Notes under the pieces: model-generated
Told to the model about the DNA's origin: nothing
The model's database searches: none
What the model saw: the letters and a program-made list of their open reading frames with translations, nothing else
Translations under genes and position numbers: made by a program
Shown here: positions 36,821 through 46,982 of the stretch, piece after piece
Layout of the letters: every line of letters starts with the position of its first letter
Position numbering within the stretch: position 1 is the first letter of the stretch
From: Chromatiaceae bacterium
Lineage (GTDB): Bacteria > Pseudomonadota > Gammaproteobacteria > Chromatiales > Chromatiaceae
Assembly (NCBI GenBank): GCA_007693535.1
Contig: REDK01000127.1
Location: 1-64,000 of the forward strand
DNA length: 64,000 nucleotides
Direction of reading: 5' to 3'

Positions 36821-37747
36821 CTACTCATCGTCACGGGCTGCAACCTGATCGGTTGGGTCGGGTTGCAGGTCCCGAGCGGCAAAGATGAACTCCGGGTTCG
36901 CACCCGGTGGTAGCCAGCCGCTGTCGGTGACGAGCACCGCCTGGGCGGCGGGATAGAGGGCACGCAGGCGCGCCGGGATCGCCTCGTCGTGCAGCACATG
37001 GCCGGAACCGACCAGGATCACCAGGCTGTGCAGCGGATGCTCGATCAGGTAGTCAGCGGCGCTGCGGGCCATGGTCTGATCCCAGGTGTACTGGACCTCC
37101 AGGAAGCGCTGCCGGCGCGCCGGCGGCAGATCGTGGTGCATGTGCATCACCGCCTCCAGATAGTCGCCGTAGGCGCCGCCACCAAGTTCGATCCGATGCG
37201 GGAACAAGGCGCGCTCGGCGGCCGAGAGGCTGTCGATGCCGCCCGCCGAGACCTGCCGCACCGTCTCGCTGGCAGCGTTCAGGGCCACCAACGGGAGGCC
37301 CTCCTGGCGTGCGAAGGCGAGGATGTCCCGATACAGGCGGATGTCGAACCGCCAACGCTCGTCCCACTCGGTGCGACGCAACAGCGCCCGTTCGTCGATC
37401 GCGCCGGCCACGAAGGCGTCCAATTCGCGTTGGAATGGCCGCTGGAACTGTTCCATGCCGATTGCCACCGGGATGCCGCGCGCGTACAGCGCGCGGATCA
37501 CCGCCAGTTGGTTGTGATGGTGATCGTAGCGGTCGTGGGTCTCGCCGATGAAGATGACCCGGCGATCGGCGATGCGATCGATCAGATCGGCCAGCGCGGC
37601 CGGATCGTCAGGGTCCACCCGCAGAGGGGGCGGGTGCGCGTGGGCGGCTGACAGGCTGGCCGCGGGCTGGCCGGCGTAGGAGAGCAGCAGGGCGGTCAGC
37701 AGGGCCGCCGACAGACCGAGGAAGGCGAGGGGGCGTGCAGCGTGCAT
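36821..37747 (-). CDS. ChaN/Tiki-fold heme-binding-like protein
   Basis: A 308-residue exported protein of the ChaN family (TraB/Tiki fold), some members of which bind heme at the cell surface. A signal peptide (about 1-37) is followed by the fold's hallmark GETHDRYDHH motif at 68-76, then GMEQFQRP, ALNAASE and VILVGSGHVLH near the C terminus. No lipobox Cys is visible, so it may be periplasmic or soluble rather than a lipoprotein. ATG 37747 was chosen because the signal peptide starts there. Confidence 0.82.
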   Translation of the reverse strand: MHAARPLAFLGLSAALLTALLLSYAGQPAASLSAAHAHPPPLRVDPDDPAALADLIDRIADRRVIFIGETHDRYDHHHNQLAVIRALYARGIPVAIGMEQFQRPFQRELDAFVAGAIDERALLRRTEWDERWRFDIRLYRDILAFARQEGLPLVALNAASETVRQVSAGGIDSLSAAERALFPHRIELGGGAYGDYLEAVMHMHHDLPPARRQRFLEVQYTWDQTMARSAADYLIEHPLHSLVILVGSGHVLHDEAIPARLRALYPAAQAVLVTDSGWLPPGANPEFIFAARDLQPDPTDQVAARDDE

Positions 37748-37892
37748 AGCGACTCCGGTGGGTAAATCTTGAAGATTTCGGTCGGAGATTGCGTTGGACG
37801 CCGGTTTAGTCAATCGATCTGTCGATGTTTTGTCCATGGCGCCACCTGGATGCCACCGCACCGACGCTGGTCATCCCTAGCTGGGCGTCCTG

Positions 37893-37898
37893 TAGAAT
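37893..37898 (+). promoter_or_regulatory. Possible -10 element for queC
   Basis: TGTAGAAT, an extended -10 (TG plus TAGAAT, 5 of 6), lies about 147 bases before the queC ATG. No good -35 is visible. The leader does not look like a preQ1 riboswitch. Confidence 0.3.
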
Positions 37899-38044
37899 GC
37901 TGTCATGTATGGTAGGTACCTCAGCCCCGACAGCCTGAGCCTGGCCAATCGTAAAGATCGCGCGGCCCGGCCGCCTGACCGGTGCCTGGCCCAGACTGAT
38001 ATTGGCAACCGCAGCCCGGCGGCGCGATCCCGGAGGAGCAACCG

Positions 38045-38776
38045 ATGAAACCCGCGGTGATCCTGTTGAGCGGCGGGCTCGACTCGGCGACGGTGCTGGC
38101 CATCGCCCGCGCCGCTGGCTTCGACCCTTATGCCCTGTCGTTCCGCTACGGCCAGCGACATGCGGTGGAACTGGCAGCGGCGCGGCAGGTCGCCGCAGCG
38201 GTCGGTGTGACCGAGCATGTCATCATCGAGATCGATCTGCGCCGCTTCGGTGGCTCGGCCCTGACCAGCGACCTGCCGGTACCCAAGGACCGCAGCCTGG
38301 CGGCGATCAGCGATGGCATCCCCAGCACCTATGTCCCGGCCCGCAATACCCTGTTCCTGGCCTACGCGCTGGCCTGGGCCGAGACCCTCAGTGCCACCGA
38401 TATCTTCATCGGCGTCAATGCGCTTGACTATTCCGGCTATCCCGACTGCCGGCCGGAGTTCATCGCTGCCTTCGAGCAACTGGCCAACTTGGGCACCGCC
38501 GCTGGGGTCGGCGCTGCGGCCCGCGCCGCGGCTGGCGCTGACGACCCGGGTCGCCTGCGCATCCATGCCCCGCTGATCGATCTCACCAAGGCCGGCATCA
38601 TTCAACGCGGACTCGCCCTCGGACTGGACTACGGGCTGACCAGTAGCTGCTACGATCCCAACCCGCACGGGCGCCCCTGCGGGCGCTGCGATGCCTGCCT
38701 GCTGCGGGCCAAGGGGTTTGCCGAGGTCGGTCAGCCCGACCCATTGCTCGCGCGCTTTGCTTCCGCCGCGGGCTGA
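38045..38776 (+). CDS. queC: 7-cyano-7-deazaguanine synthase QueC
   Basis: A 243-residue ATP-dependent enzyme that converts 7-carboxy-7-deazaguanine to preQ0, on the way to queuosine in tRNA. The PP-loop SGGLDS is at 9-14, and the C-terminal zinc site has four Cys in the pattern [25 protein letters not shown]-like ribosome site precedes ATG 38045. queE follows after 11 bases in the same operon. Confidence 0.96.
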   Translation: MKPAVILLSGGLDSATVLAIARAAGFDPYALSFRYGQRHAVELAAARQVAAAVGVTEHVIIEIDLRRFGGSALTSDLPVPKDRSLAAISDGIPSTYVPARNTLFLAYALAWAETLSATDIFIGVNALDYSGYPDCRPEFIAAFEQLANLGTAAGVGAAARAAAGADDPGRLRIHAPLIDLTKAGIIQRGLALGLDYGLTSSCYDPNPHGRPCGRCDACLLRAKGFAEVGQPDPLLARFASAAG

Positions 38777-38787
38777 GCGGCGCGGTC

Positions 38788-39438
38788 ATGGGCTACCTGG
38801 TCAAGGAGGTTTACTACACCCTGCAGGGGGAGGGCGTTCGCGCGGGTCGCGCCGCGGTCTTTTGCCGCTTTGCCGGCTGCAATCTCTGGTCGGGACGCGA
38901 GCAGGATCGCGCCAGTGCCGTCTGCACCTTCTGCGACACCGATTTTCGTGGTACCGATGGCCCTGGCGGCGGGCGCTTCGCCAGTGCCGCGGACCTGGCG
39001 GCCCATATCGCTGCCCACTGGCCGGACGGGTCTGCAGCCACCGCCGCGGGCACGCTGCCCTACGTGGTCTGCACCGGCGGCGAGCCGCTGTTGCAACTTG
39101 ATGCTCCGTTGATCGCCGCGTTGCAGCGGCGCGGCTTCGAGGTGGCGGTCGAGACCAATGGCACCCGTCCGGCACCGCCCGGGCTGGATTGGGTCTGTGT
39201 CAGTCCAAAGGCCGCAGCCCCGCTGGTGATTACCGCTGGCGATGAACTCAAGCTGGTCTATCTCCAACCCGCGGCGCCGCCCGAGCGCTTCGCCGGGCTC
39301 GCCTTCCGCCACCATATCCTGCAACCCATGGATGGCCCCGAGCGGGACCGCTACACCGCGCGGGCGGTCGCCTATTGCAAGGCCCATCCGCGCTGGCGGC
39401 TGGGCCTGCAGATGCACAAGCTGTTAGGCATTCCGTAG
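38788..39438 (+). CDS. queE: 7-carboxy-7-deazaguanine synthase QueE
   Basis: A 216-residue radical-SAM enzyme that forms the deazaguanine ring for queuosine, upstream of QueC. The cluster motif has the QueE-specific long spacing Cys31-x14-Cys46-x2-Cys49 within CNLWSG...CTFCDTDF. The LQGEG start and GGEPLLQ motif are also present. It forms an operon with queC. Confidence 0.95.
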   Translation: MGYLVKEVYYTLQGEGVRAGRAAVFCRFAGCNLWSGREQDRASAVCTFCDTDFRGTDGPGGGRFASAADLAAHIAAHWPDGSAATAAGTLPYVVCTGGEPLLQLDAPLIAALQRRGFEVAVETNGTRPAPPGLDWVCVSPKAAAPLVITAGDELKLVYLQPAAPPERFAGLAFRHHILQPMDGPERDRYTARAVAYCKAHPRWRLGLQMHKLLGIP

Positions 39439-39732
39439 CATCCGCTGCCGCGGTCGCGCCCCATCCTGCCGCCGACGACCAACGGTATCCTGCGGGCTCC
39501 GCTCCTGAGCCAGCGCCGGGCGCATGCTGCGCACGTCCTCCCCGTCACCAACGGAGTCGATGATCCTGTCTCGTCGGGCTAGGGCCGCGGCCGGCCCAGC
39601 CGTGCTGGCCCTCGGTCCCGTATCGGCGACGCACCGGCGCCTCGCTGAGCTTGCGCGCAGACGCCCCGTCCGGATTGCGCTAGCATCTGGGCACGTCCGC
39701 CCGTGCGCGGGCCGCAACCAAACGGAGGGGCC

Positions 39733-40770
39733 ATGAGTCTGCTGCTCTTCATCCTCGGGGTGCTGATCTATACCCTGTTCAAGGTCATCATCTCGGCGCT
39801 CTACACCGTGAAGCCGAACGAGCGTGCGATCATCACGTCGTTCGGTCGCGCGGTACGACTTGGCGAACCTGATAGCAGTGCCATGCATCCCGCCGAGGTC
39901 TTGGCCACGGATGACGGTCTGAGCCCGGACGAGCGTCTGCGCTACCGCTTCCCGCGCCTGCGCACCGTCGGCCCGGGTGGGCCCTATTTCAAATGGCCTT
40001 GGCAGCAGGTGCATAAGGTCGATATCGCCACGCAATCCATCGATTTGACCTGGGACCCGACCAAGAGCCAGCGCACCATCGAGGCGGTGACCAAGGACAA
40101 TCTTACCACTGGCGTTGCCGGCCAGATCCGCTTCCGAGTATCCGAGAACCATCTCTATGCCTATTGCTTCGGCGTGGACAGCCCGCTGGAGCACGTGATG
40201 GGCTATTTCGTCTCAGTGTTGCGCGAGCGCATTGCCAATTTCGTTGATCCCAAGGGTCAGAGCCTGATCGATGCAGCGGATCTGCCGCAGTCCGGCGGTA
40301 CTGCCATCGATCTCTCCGAAGGGGTCTCCATCAATGACCTGCGTAAGAACCTGCCGCTGATCAAGGACTATATGGAACAGCAGTGTCGCGCCACCGCGGG
40401 CCGCTACGGTATCGAACTGGATGCGGCCCTGATTACCCAGATCGATCCGCCACCGGAGGTGGATCGCGCGCTGTCCGCGATCAACAGTACCCGCAATCAG
40501 GTCGCCGCCGACATCAGCACCGCCCGGGCCGATGCCGAGCAGCAGATCACCATGAGTAAGCGCGCCGTCGAGATCGCCCGCAACAATGCCCAAGCCGAGG
40601 TGGCGCCGCTGAGCGAACTGGCCGCGACCCTCAGCCAGATCAAGGCGACCGGGGGACAGGCGGCGCTAGCCGCCTATGTCCGCAATATGCGCATCCCGCT
40701 GTTGCAGAAGGCCCGGCGCATCCTGTTAACCGGCACCGATACCGGCCGCGGTCCGGTCGGCACGGCCTGA
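39733..40770 (+). CDS. SPFH/band-7 membrane protein 1
   Basis: A 345-residue protein of the stomatin/prohibitin/flotillin/HflK superfamily. One N-terminal membrane helix (about 2-25) is followed by the SPFH domain (about 28-230) and a helical C-terminal region with coiled-coil character (ADAEQQITMSKRAVEIARNNAQ). Such proteins form large membrane-bound rings that organise membrane domains or control proteases. ATG 39733 is preceded by AACGGAGGGG. It is followed 32 bases later by a second SPFH-like protein. No associated NfeD or protease gene is present. Confidence 0.85.
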   Translation: MSLLLFILGVLIYTLFKVIISALYTVKPNERAIITSFGRAVRLGEPDSSAMHPAEVLATDDGLSPDERLRYRFPRLRTVGPGGPYFKWPWQQVHKVDIATQSIDLTWDPTKSQRTIEAVTKDNLTTGVAGQIRFRVSENHLYAYCFGVDSPLEHVMGYFVSVLRERIANFVDPKGQSLIDAADLPQSGGTAIDLSEGVSINDLRKNLPLIKDYMEQQCRATAGRYGIELDAALITQIDPPPEVDRALSAINSTRNQVAADISTARADAEQQITMSKRAVEIARNNAQAEVAPLSELAATLSQIKATGGQAALAAYVRNMRIPLLQKARRILLTGTDTGRGPVGTA

Positions 40771-40802
40771 CCCGGGCTGCCATCATGCTGGAAGAGAGAG
40801 TC

Positions 40803-41735
40803 ATGGCCATCCTGATCTCCTTTGTTGCTGGGATTCTGGCGATCCCGGTCCTGCTTGCTATCGCCCGCAGCATGGGCCTGTACGCCATCGTGCGCGAGCG
40901 CGAGGCGCAGGTCTTTACCCTGTTCGGCCGCGTCATCGGCACCTTGGACGATGCCGGACTGCATTTTCCGCTCGCCCATTTCGGGCTGCGCGCGCTGCTG
41001 TTGCCGCTCTTCGGCAAGCGCTACATGGTCAATACTGCGCTGCGCCAGTATTACCTGCGCGACCTGATGGTCAATTCCGAGGAGGGCACCCCGATGGGGG
41101 TGGGTATCTGGTACGAGATGCAGGTCAACGATCCGGTTGCCTACCTGTTCAACAATGCCGATCCCGATGGCTCGCTGCAGGCCAATGTCGCCAGCTCTAC
41201 CATCTCCACGCTGAGCAATCTGGAGATGGATCAGATGCTGGAGGACCGCCATCAACTGAGCCGCAAGGTGCGCGAGACGGTCTCGCCGCAATCGGAGCAA
41301 TGGGGTTACAAGCTGGGCTCGGTCTATATCCGCAAGGTCGCCTTCACCGACCGCCAGATGGTCGAGAACATCACCGACAAGGTAGTCAAGCGCCTGGTGC
41401 AGGTCACCAGCGCGATGAAACAGGACGGTGACAACCGCGTCGGGCTGATCCGCAGCGAGACCGCGTACAAGGTCTCCACGCAGATGGCCGAGGCGGCGGC
41501 CACCCGTCCAGCGGTGGTGGGCGCGGCGCTCAACGAGATCGCCGCCAGTGATCCGGAGGTGCTAGGTGCGGTGCTGGAGGTGCTGGAGACCGAGCAATTG
41601 ATCGGGTCCGCGGCCGAGGTGGACGTCTTGCCGGCAACAGCCCAGGTGTTGGTGGCCCTGGGCGGCGAGGCCAAGAGCACGCCCCCGGCCAGCAGTGCGG
41701 CGCGCCCGCTGACGCTGGATGGCGGCCTTCTCTAG
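40803..41735 (+). CDS. SPFH/band-7 membrane protein 2
   Basis: A 310-residue relative of the preceding protein. It has an N-terminal membrane helix (ILISFVAGILAIPVLLAIA) and a band-7 domain from about 30 to 220 (VREREAQVFTLFGRVIGTL...YYLRDLMVNSEEGTPMGVGIWYEMQV). The C-terminal helical tail is rich in Ala and Glu. The pairing recalls HflK-HflC, which also come as two adjacent paralogues, but sequence features specific for them (FtsH partner) were not recognised. ATG 40803 is preferred; an ATG at 40785 adds six residues. Confidence 0.8.
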   Translation: MAILISFVAGILAIPVLLAIARSMGLYAIVREREAQVFTLFGRVIGTLDDAGLHFPLAHFGLRALLLPLFGKRYMVNTALRQYYLRDLMVNSEEGTPMGVGIWYEMQVNDPVAYLFNNADPDGSLQANVASSTISTLSNLEMDQMLEDRHQLSRKVRETVSPQSEQWGYKLGSVYIRKVAFTDRQMVENITDKVVKRLVQVTSAMKQDGDNRVGLIRSETAYKVSTQMAEAAATRPAVVGAALNEIAASDPEVLGAVLEVLETEQLIGSAAEVDVLPATAQVLVALGGEAKSTPPASSAARPLTLDGGLL

Positions 41736-41750
41736 GCGGTTGCTGGCAGG

Positions 41751-42821
41751 TTGGCAGGTACGGCCGCCCCGTGTCCGCCAGGCCGGCCGGGTTCACACAA
41801 ACCGGCCGGGCCGGTGATTGGCCCCATCGGTCCTGGCCATCTGCTCCTGGTGGCGCTGGCGGGTCTGCTCGACGCCCGCTTCGGCGATCCGCCATGGCGG
41901 CTGCATCCGGTGCGCCTGATCGGCGACCTGAGTAATCTGAGCGAAAGGCTGCTGTTCGCGCTGGGCGCGCGCGGCCGCGGTGGCGGCTTGCTGCACTGGT
42001 TGCTAGTGGTCGGCGGGGCGCTCGTGGGTTGGGGCCTGGTGCACCTGGCCCTGGCCGGCCTGGGCCGGTTGGATACCCGGCTGGCAGGGCCCGGCGCGGT
42101 GCTGGCCTGGTGTTGGGACCTGGCGCTGGCCTACAGCCTGCTCTGTACCCGTGACCTGCTTGACCATGGCCAGCAGGTGCTGGCGGCCCTGCCGGATTTG
42201 CCTGCCGCCCGTGCTCGGCTGCAGCGACTGGTGGGGCGCGACACCGATGGCCTGGGCCGCGGCGGTATCGTCCGCGCCAGCATCGAGAGCCTGGCTGAGA
42301 ATCTCACCGACGGAGTGTTGACCCCGCTGTGGGCCTTGGCCCTGGGCGGACTGCCGGGGCTGGTGCTGGTCAAGGCGGCGTCCACGCTCGACTCCATGGT
42401 GGGCTATCGCACCCCCCGTTATCTGGCCTTTGGCTGGGCCTCGGCGCGTGCTGACGACCTGATTCACTGGTTGCCGGCGCGCCTCTCGGTACCTCTGATC
42501 GCCCTGGCTGCGGCACTGACCGGCGGCCATCCGCGGGACGCCTTGGTCACCGCCTGGCGCGAGCACGGACGGCTGCCGAGTCCCAACTCCGGCTGGTCCG
42601 AGGCCGCCTGCGCCGGCGCCCTGCGGGTTCGGCTGTTGGGGCCGATCCGGCGCCGCGGCCAACTCGTCAACAGCGACTACCTCGGCGCGCCGGACTGGCC
42701 AGCGGATCTGGAGGCCTCCGATCTGCGGCAAGCGTTACGCTTGATCGCGGTGGCGGCCGCGATCGCGCTGATGCTGGCGTTGCTGCTCGCGGCCGGGATG
42801 GCGACGCTGATCGCTGGCTAA
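41751..42821 (+). CDS. cobD: Adenosylcobinamide-phosphate synthase CobD/CbiB
   Basis: An integral-membrane enzyme (up to 356 residues) that attaches aminopropanol (or its phosphate) to adenosylcobyric acid in vitamin B12 synthesis. Conserved patches are LDARFGDPPWRLHPVRLIG, RASIESLAENLTDGVLTPLW and KAASTLDSMVGYRTPRY. The start is uncertain: ATG 41751 gives a Pro-rich extension, while GTG at 41814 starts near the usual N terminus. No other cobalamin gene or riboswitch is nearby. B12 is needed by the anaerobic bacteriochlorophyll enzyme BchE, which suits this organism. Confidence 0.88.
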   Translation: MAGTAAPCPPGRPGSHKPAGPVIGPIGPGHLLLVALAGLLDARFGDPPWRLHPVRLIGDLSNLSERLLFALGARGRGGGLLHWLLVVGGALVGWGLVHLALAGLGRLDTRLAGPGAVLAWCWDLALAYSLLCTRDLLDHGQQVLAALPDLPAARARLQRLVGRDTDGLGRGGIVRASIESLAENLTDGVLTPLWALALGGLPGLVLVKAASTLDSMVGYRTPRYLAFGWASARADDLIHWLPARLSVPLIALAAALTGGHPRDALVTAWREHGRLPSPNSGWSEAACAGALRVRLLGPIRRRGQLVNSDYLGAPDWPADLEASDLRQALRLIAVAAAIALMLALLLAAGMATLIAG

Positions 42822-42928
42822 GGAGGTCGATGGCGCGTTGCCGCGACCCCAGGGGCATCAGGCGCGGGCACTGGCACGGCGACCAGCCAAGGGCGAGCGG
42901 CGCCGTCCTGCGGGCTAGCCCCGGCCCA

Positions 42929-42937
42929 TGCTAAACT
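42929..42937 (+). promoter_or_regulatory. Extended -10 promoter of gyrA
   Basis: TGCTAAACT, an extended -10 element (TG-N-TAAACT), lies about 64 bases before the gyrA ATG. The -35 region is weak. Confidence 0.35.
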
Positions 42938-43000
42938 GACAACCTTTTTTCCCATCCCTCCTCCTGTGCGGCCCAAGCGTTGGCCGCGGTCGCCTCTACC

Positions 43001-45610
43001 ATGGTCGATTTCGCAAAAGAGGTCCTGCCGATCAATCTCGAAGACGAGATGCGCCAGTCGTATCTCGACTACGCGATGAGCGTCATCGTTGGACGTGCCC
43101 TGCCGGATGTGCGCGACGGACTCAAGCCGGTGCACCGGCGGGTCCTGTTTGCGATGAATGAACTTGGCAATGACTGGAACAAGCCCTACAAGAAATCGGC
43201 GCGCGTCGTTGGCGATGTGATCGGTAAGTACCATCCGCACGGTGACACTGCCGTCTATGACACCATCGTGCGCATGGCCCAGCCGTTTTCCATGCGCTAT
43301 ATGTTGGTGGACGGGCAGGGCAATTTCGGCTCGGTCGATGGGGACGCCCCGGCCGCGATGCGCTACACCGAGGTGCGCATGTCGCGCATCGCCCATACCC
43401 TGCTCGACGACCTCGACAAGGAGACCGTCGATTTCGTTCCCAACTACGACGAAGCCGAGCACGAACCGACAGTCCTGCCAGCGCGCTTTCCCAATCTGCT
43501 GGTTAACGGGTCCGCCGGCATCGCCGTCGGCATGGCCACCAATATTCCGCCGCACAACCTCGGCGAGATCATTGCTGCCTGCCTCGCAATCATTGATGAC
43601 CCACTAGTGCCGTTGGAGCGGCTGCTGGAACTGGTGCCGGGACCGGACTTCCCCACCGCGGCCATCATCAACGGAGTTCGCGGCATCCGCGATGCCTATC
43701 GCACCGGCCGTGGGCGCGTCCATCTGCGGGCCCGCACCCATACCGAGACCGACAAGCGCAGCGGGCGCGAGGCGATCGTGGTTACCGAGTTGCCTTATCA
43801 GGTCAACAAGGCGCGCATGCTCGAGAAGATGGCCGAGTTGGTCAAGGAAAAACGCCTGGAGGGCATCGCCGAGTTGCGTGACGAGTCCGACAAGGACGGA
43901 CTGCGCGTGGTGATCGAGATCAAGCGTGATCATTACCCCGACGTGGTACTGAACAATCTCTACCAGCATACCCAGCTGGCGACGGTGTTCGGCATCAATA
44001 TGGTCGCGCTGGTGGACGGGCAACCGCGCACGCTCAACCTCAAGCAAATGCTGGAGTATTTCCTCCGGCACCGGCGCGACGTCGTGACCCGGCGTAGCCT
44101 CTTCGAGTTGCGCAAGGCGCGGGCGCGCGCGCACCTGTTGGAGGGCTATACCGTTGCCCTCGCGAATATCGATGAAGTGATCGCTCTGATCAAGGCCTCG
44201 GCGAGCCCGGCGGAGGCGCGCGCGGGGCTGATGGGCCGGGCCTGGGGCGCTGGCGCGGTGGCCGGGATGCTGGAGCGTGCTGGTGCCGCCGAGACCCGGC
44301 CGGACGATCTCGAGATCGGTCTCGGTCTCGGCGCCGACGGCCGCTACCGTCTCAGCGAGCGCCAGGCGCGGGCGATCCTCGACTTGCAATTGCAGCGTCT
44401 CACCGGGCTGGAACAGGATAAGATCGTCCGCGAGTTCGGAGAGATCCTGGCGCACATCGGCGAATTGCTGGATATCCTGCGCAACCCCGAGCATCTGATG
44501 CAGATTATCCGCGACGAATTGCTGGCGATTCGCGATCAGTACGGCGATGCACGCCGCAGCGAGATCCTGACTGACCAGACCGATCTGACCCTACTCGATC
44601 TGATCGCGCCGGAAGATGTGGTTGTCACCCTTTCTCATGCCGGCTACGTGAAGGCGCAGCCGCTGTCGGAATATCAGGCCCAGCGGCGAGGCGGCAAAGG
44701 CCGCAGTGCCGCCAGTACCAAGAATGCCGATTTCATCGATCGACTGTTCGTCGCCAATTCCCACGACACCGTGCTCTGCTTCTCCAGCCTCGGTAAGGTG
44801 TACTGGCTCAAGGTCTATGAGCTGCCGCAGGCCGGGTACAACGCCCGCGGCCGGCCCATCGTGAATCTGCTCTCCTTAGAGCAGGGCGAGCGTATCAATG
44901 CCACCCTGCCGGTGCGTGATTATGAGGCGGGCAGCTTCGTGTTCATGGCCACCAGCCAGGGCACCGTCAAGAAGACACCGCTAGCGGATTTTTCGCGACC
45001 ACTGAGTCGGGGTCTGATCGCCATCGACCTGCATGAGAACGAATATCTGATCGGCGTCGCGGTTACCGATGGTCGCCAGGACATGATGCTGTTTACCTCT
45101 GGCGGCAAGGCAGCACGCTTCAGTGAGCGCGAAGTCCGCCCGATGGGGCGCACTGCTCATGGTGTGCGTGGGATCGCCTTGGAGTCCGGACAGCGGGTGA
45201 TCTCGCTGGTCATCGCTGAGCCGGGCAGCGTGCTGACGGTCGGCGAAAACGGTTACGGCAAGCGCACGCCAGTTGAGGAATTCCCGACCAAGGGGCGCGG
45301 GACCAAGGGGGTCATTTCGATGCGCATCAACGAACGCAATGGCGAGCAGGTCGGCGCGGTCCTGGTCCTGCCCGGCGACGAGATCATGCTGATCACTGAG
45401 GCCGGTACCCTGGTGCGCACCGCGGTGGATGGCATCTCGATGCTCAGCCGCAATACCCAAGGGGTGAGGCTGATCAATCTTGGCGAAGGTCAGCGCCTGG
45501 CCGGGATCGAGCGCATCATCGCCCTCAATGGCGAGGGCGGAGAGGGAGGCGCTGAACCGGAGGGGGCTCCTGATGGCGACGACGGACCGGCGACTGATGA
45601 GCCGACCTGA
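43001..45610 (+). CDS. gyrA: DNA gyrase subunit A
   Basis: An 869-residue subunit of DNA gyrase carrying DNA breakage and rejoining. The catalytic Tyr122 is in RYTEVRMS. The quinolone-determining region reads HGDTAVYD with Thr83 in place of the E. coli Ser83, and Asp87 kept. The C-terminal beta-pinwheel shows the GyrA box QRRGGKG. An acidic, Gly/Glu-rich tail ends the protein. ATG 43001 begins the family sequence; a TTG seven codons upstream is unlikely. It heads the serC-serA-pheA-hisC-tyrA cluster, as in many gammaproteobacteria. Confidence 0.97.
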   Translation: MVDFAKEVLPINLEDEMRQSYLDYAMSVIVGRALPDVRDGLKPVHRRVLFAMNELGNDWNKPYKKSARVVGDVIGKYHPHGDTAVYDTIVRMAQPFSMRYMLVDGQGNFGSVDGDAPAAMRYTEVRMSRIAHTLLDDLDKETVDFVPNYDEAEHEPTVLPARFPNLLVNGSAGIAVGMATNIPPHNLGEIIAACLAIIDDPLVPLERLLELVPGPDFPTAAIINGVRGIRDAYRTGRGRVHLRARTHTETDKRSGREAIVVTELPYQVNKARMLEKMAELVKEKRLEGIAELRDESDKDGLRVVIEIKRDHYPDVVLNNLYQHTQLATVFGINMVALVDGQPRTLNLKQMLEYFLRHRRDVVTRRSLFELRKARARAHLLEGYTVALANIDEVIALIKASASPAEARAGLMGRAWGAGAVAGMLERAGAAETRPDDLEIGLGLGADGRYRLSERQARAILDLQLQRLTGLEQDKIVREFGEILAHIGELLDILRNPEHLMQIIRDELLAIRDQYGDARRSEILTDQTDLTLLDLIAPEDVVVTLSHAGYVKAQPLSEYQAQRRGGKGRSAASTKNADFIDRLFVANSHDTVLCFSSLGKVYWLKVYELPQAGYNARGRPIVNLLSLEQGERINATLPVRDYEAGSFVFMATSQGTVKKTPLADFSRPLSRGLIAIDLHENEYLIGVAVTDGRQDMMLFTSGGKAARFSEREVRPMGRTAHGVRGIALESGQRVISLVIAEPGSVLTVGENGYGKRTPVEEFPTKGRGTKGVISMRINERNGEQVGAVLVLPGDEIMLITEAGTLVRTAVDGISMLSRNTQGVRLINLGEGQRLAGIERIIALNGEGGEGGAEPEGAPDGDDGPATDEPT

Positions 45611-45689
45611 ACCCCGCTTACGCGGCCGGCGGCGTCCCTGCAGTGCGCGCCCGGTGACCGCTTTTGTCTGATCTGAACGGAGACCCTTG

Positions 45690-46772
45690 ATGTCCCGAGC
45701 CTATAACTTCAGCGCGGGCCCGGCCATGCTACCGGAGCCGGTGCTGCGCCGCGCCCAGGAAGAATTGATGGACTGGCATGGCAGCGGCATGTGCGTAGCG
45801 GAGATGAGTCATCGCGGCAAGGAATTCATGGCCATTGCCGCGCAGGCGGAGGCCGACCTGCGGGAATTGCTGGCGATCCCGTCCAATTATCGCGTGTTGT
45901 TTCTGCAAGGGGGCGCCTCCAGCCAGTTCGCGATGGTGCCGATGAATCTGATGCGCGACATCGGCCGGGCGGACTATCTCAATACCGGGAGTTGGTCCAA
46001 GAAGGCGATCGCCGAGGGCCATCGTTATGGTGCGGTGCATATTGCCGCCAGTACCCAGTCCGAGCGCTTTACCCGCGCCCCCGCTCAGCACGAACTCGAC
46101 CTTTCCACTACCGCGGCCTACGTCCATTACACCCCCAACGAGACCATCGAGGGGGTGGAGTTTCCGTATGTCCCGGAGACCGTCGCGGCGCCGTTGGTGG
46201 CAGATATGTCCTCGACCTTGCTGTCGCGCCCGATCGCGGTCTCCCGTTATGGCCTGATCTACGCTGGGGCGCAGAAGAACATTGGTCCGGCTGGACTCAC
46301 CATCGTCATCGTGCGCGAGGATCTGATCGGTGTCACTATGGTCGGCACGCCGACCATGTTCGATTACCGCGTGCATGCCGAGAGCGGCTCCATGTACAAC
46401 ACGCCGCCCACCTATGCCTGGTATCTGGCGGGTCTCGTGTTCCAATGGCTCAAGGATTTGGGTGGGCTCGCCGCGATGGCCGAGATCAATCGGCGCAAGG
46501 CCGAACGCCTCTATGCTGCGATCGATAACTCTGACTTCTATGCCAATCCGGTGGAGCCGAGTTCGCGCTCCTGGATGAACGTCCCTTTCACCCTCGCCGA
46601 TCCCAGCCGCGACGAGGCCTTTCTCGCTGGTGCCCGCGAGCAGGGTCTGTTGACGCTGAAGGGCCATCGCTCGGTCGGCGGCATGCGTGCCAGCATCTAC
46701 AATGCGATGCCTGAGTCCGGGGTTGCGGCCTTGGTCGAGTACATGGCCGAGTTCGAGCGCACCCAGGCTTGA
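45690..46772 (+). CDS. serC: Phosphoserine aminotransferase
   Basis: A 360-residue PLP enzyme that makes 3-phosphoserine from 3-phosphohydroxypyruvate and also serves pyridoxal phosphate synthesis. The start YNFSAGPAMLPEPVL is diagnostic. The PLP-binding Lys near residue 196 is in GAQKNIGPAG. The C-terminal GHRSVGGMRASIYNAMP is conserved. The start ATG 45690 has an ACGGAGA ribosome site. It is followed by serA, so the two middle steps of serine synthesis are together. Confidence 0.97.
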   Translation: MSRAYNFSAGPAMLPEPVLRRAQEELMDWHGSGMCVAEMSHRGKEFMAIAAQAEADLRELLAIPSNYRVLFLQGGASSQFAMVPMNLMRDIGRADYLNTGSWSKKAIAEGHRYGAVHIAASTQSERFTRAPAQHELDLSTTAAYVHYTPNETIEGVEFPYVPETVAAPLVADMSSTLLSRPIAVSRYGLIYAGAQKNIGPAGLTIVIVREDLIGVTMVGTPTMFDYRVHAESGSMYNTPPTYAWYLAGLVFQWLKDLGGLAAMAEINRRKAERLYAAIDNSDFYANPVEPSSRSWMNVPFTLADPSRDEAFLAGAREQGLLTLKGHRSVGGMRASIYNAMPESGVAALVEYMAEFERTQA

Positions 46773-46982
46773 TGACCGACATCCGAACCGGCACCGGTCG
46801 CTGGCGCCCCATCCTGTTGCCTGATCCAGGTAACGCGCCCCGCGGCGAGTGGCATCCCGGCATCGGCCAGCCGCTGGTTCCGCGGCCTATTGCAAGAGCG
46901 TTCTCGCGGGCAGTCCGACTCTGGCAACCGGGGTTCCAGCAACGCCCAATCCGGCCGCTCGCGCCGTGGCTGGTACGCACCG

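Noticed and set aside
37899-38044. preQ1 riboswitch before queC
   Set aside because: The leader lacks the A-rich tail and short stem-loop of preQ1 classes; it is simply GC-rich.
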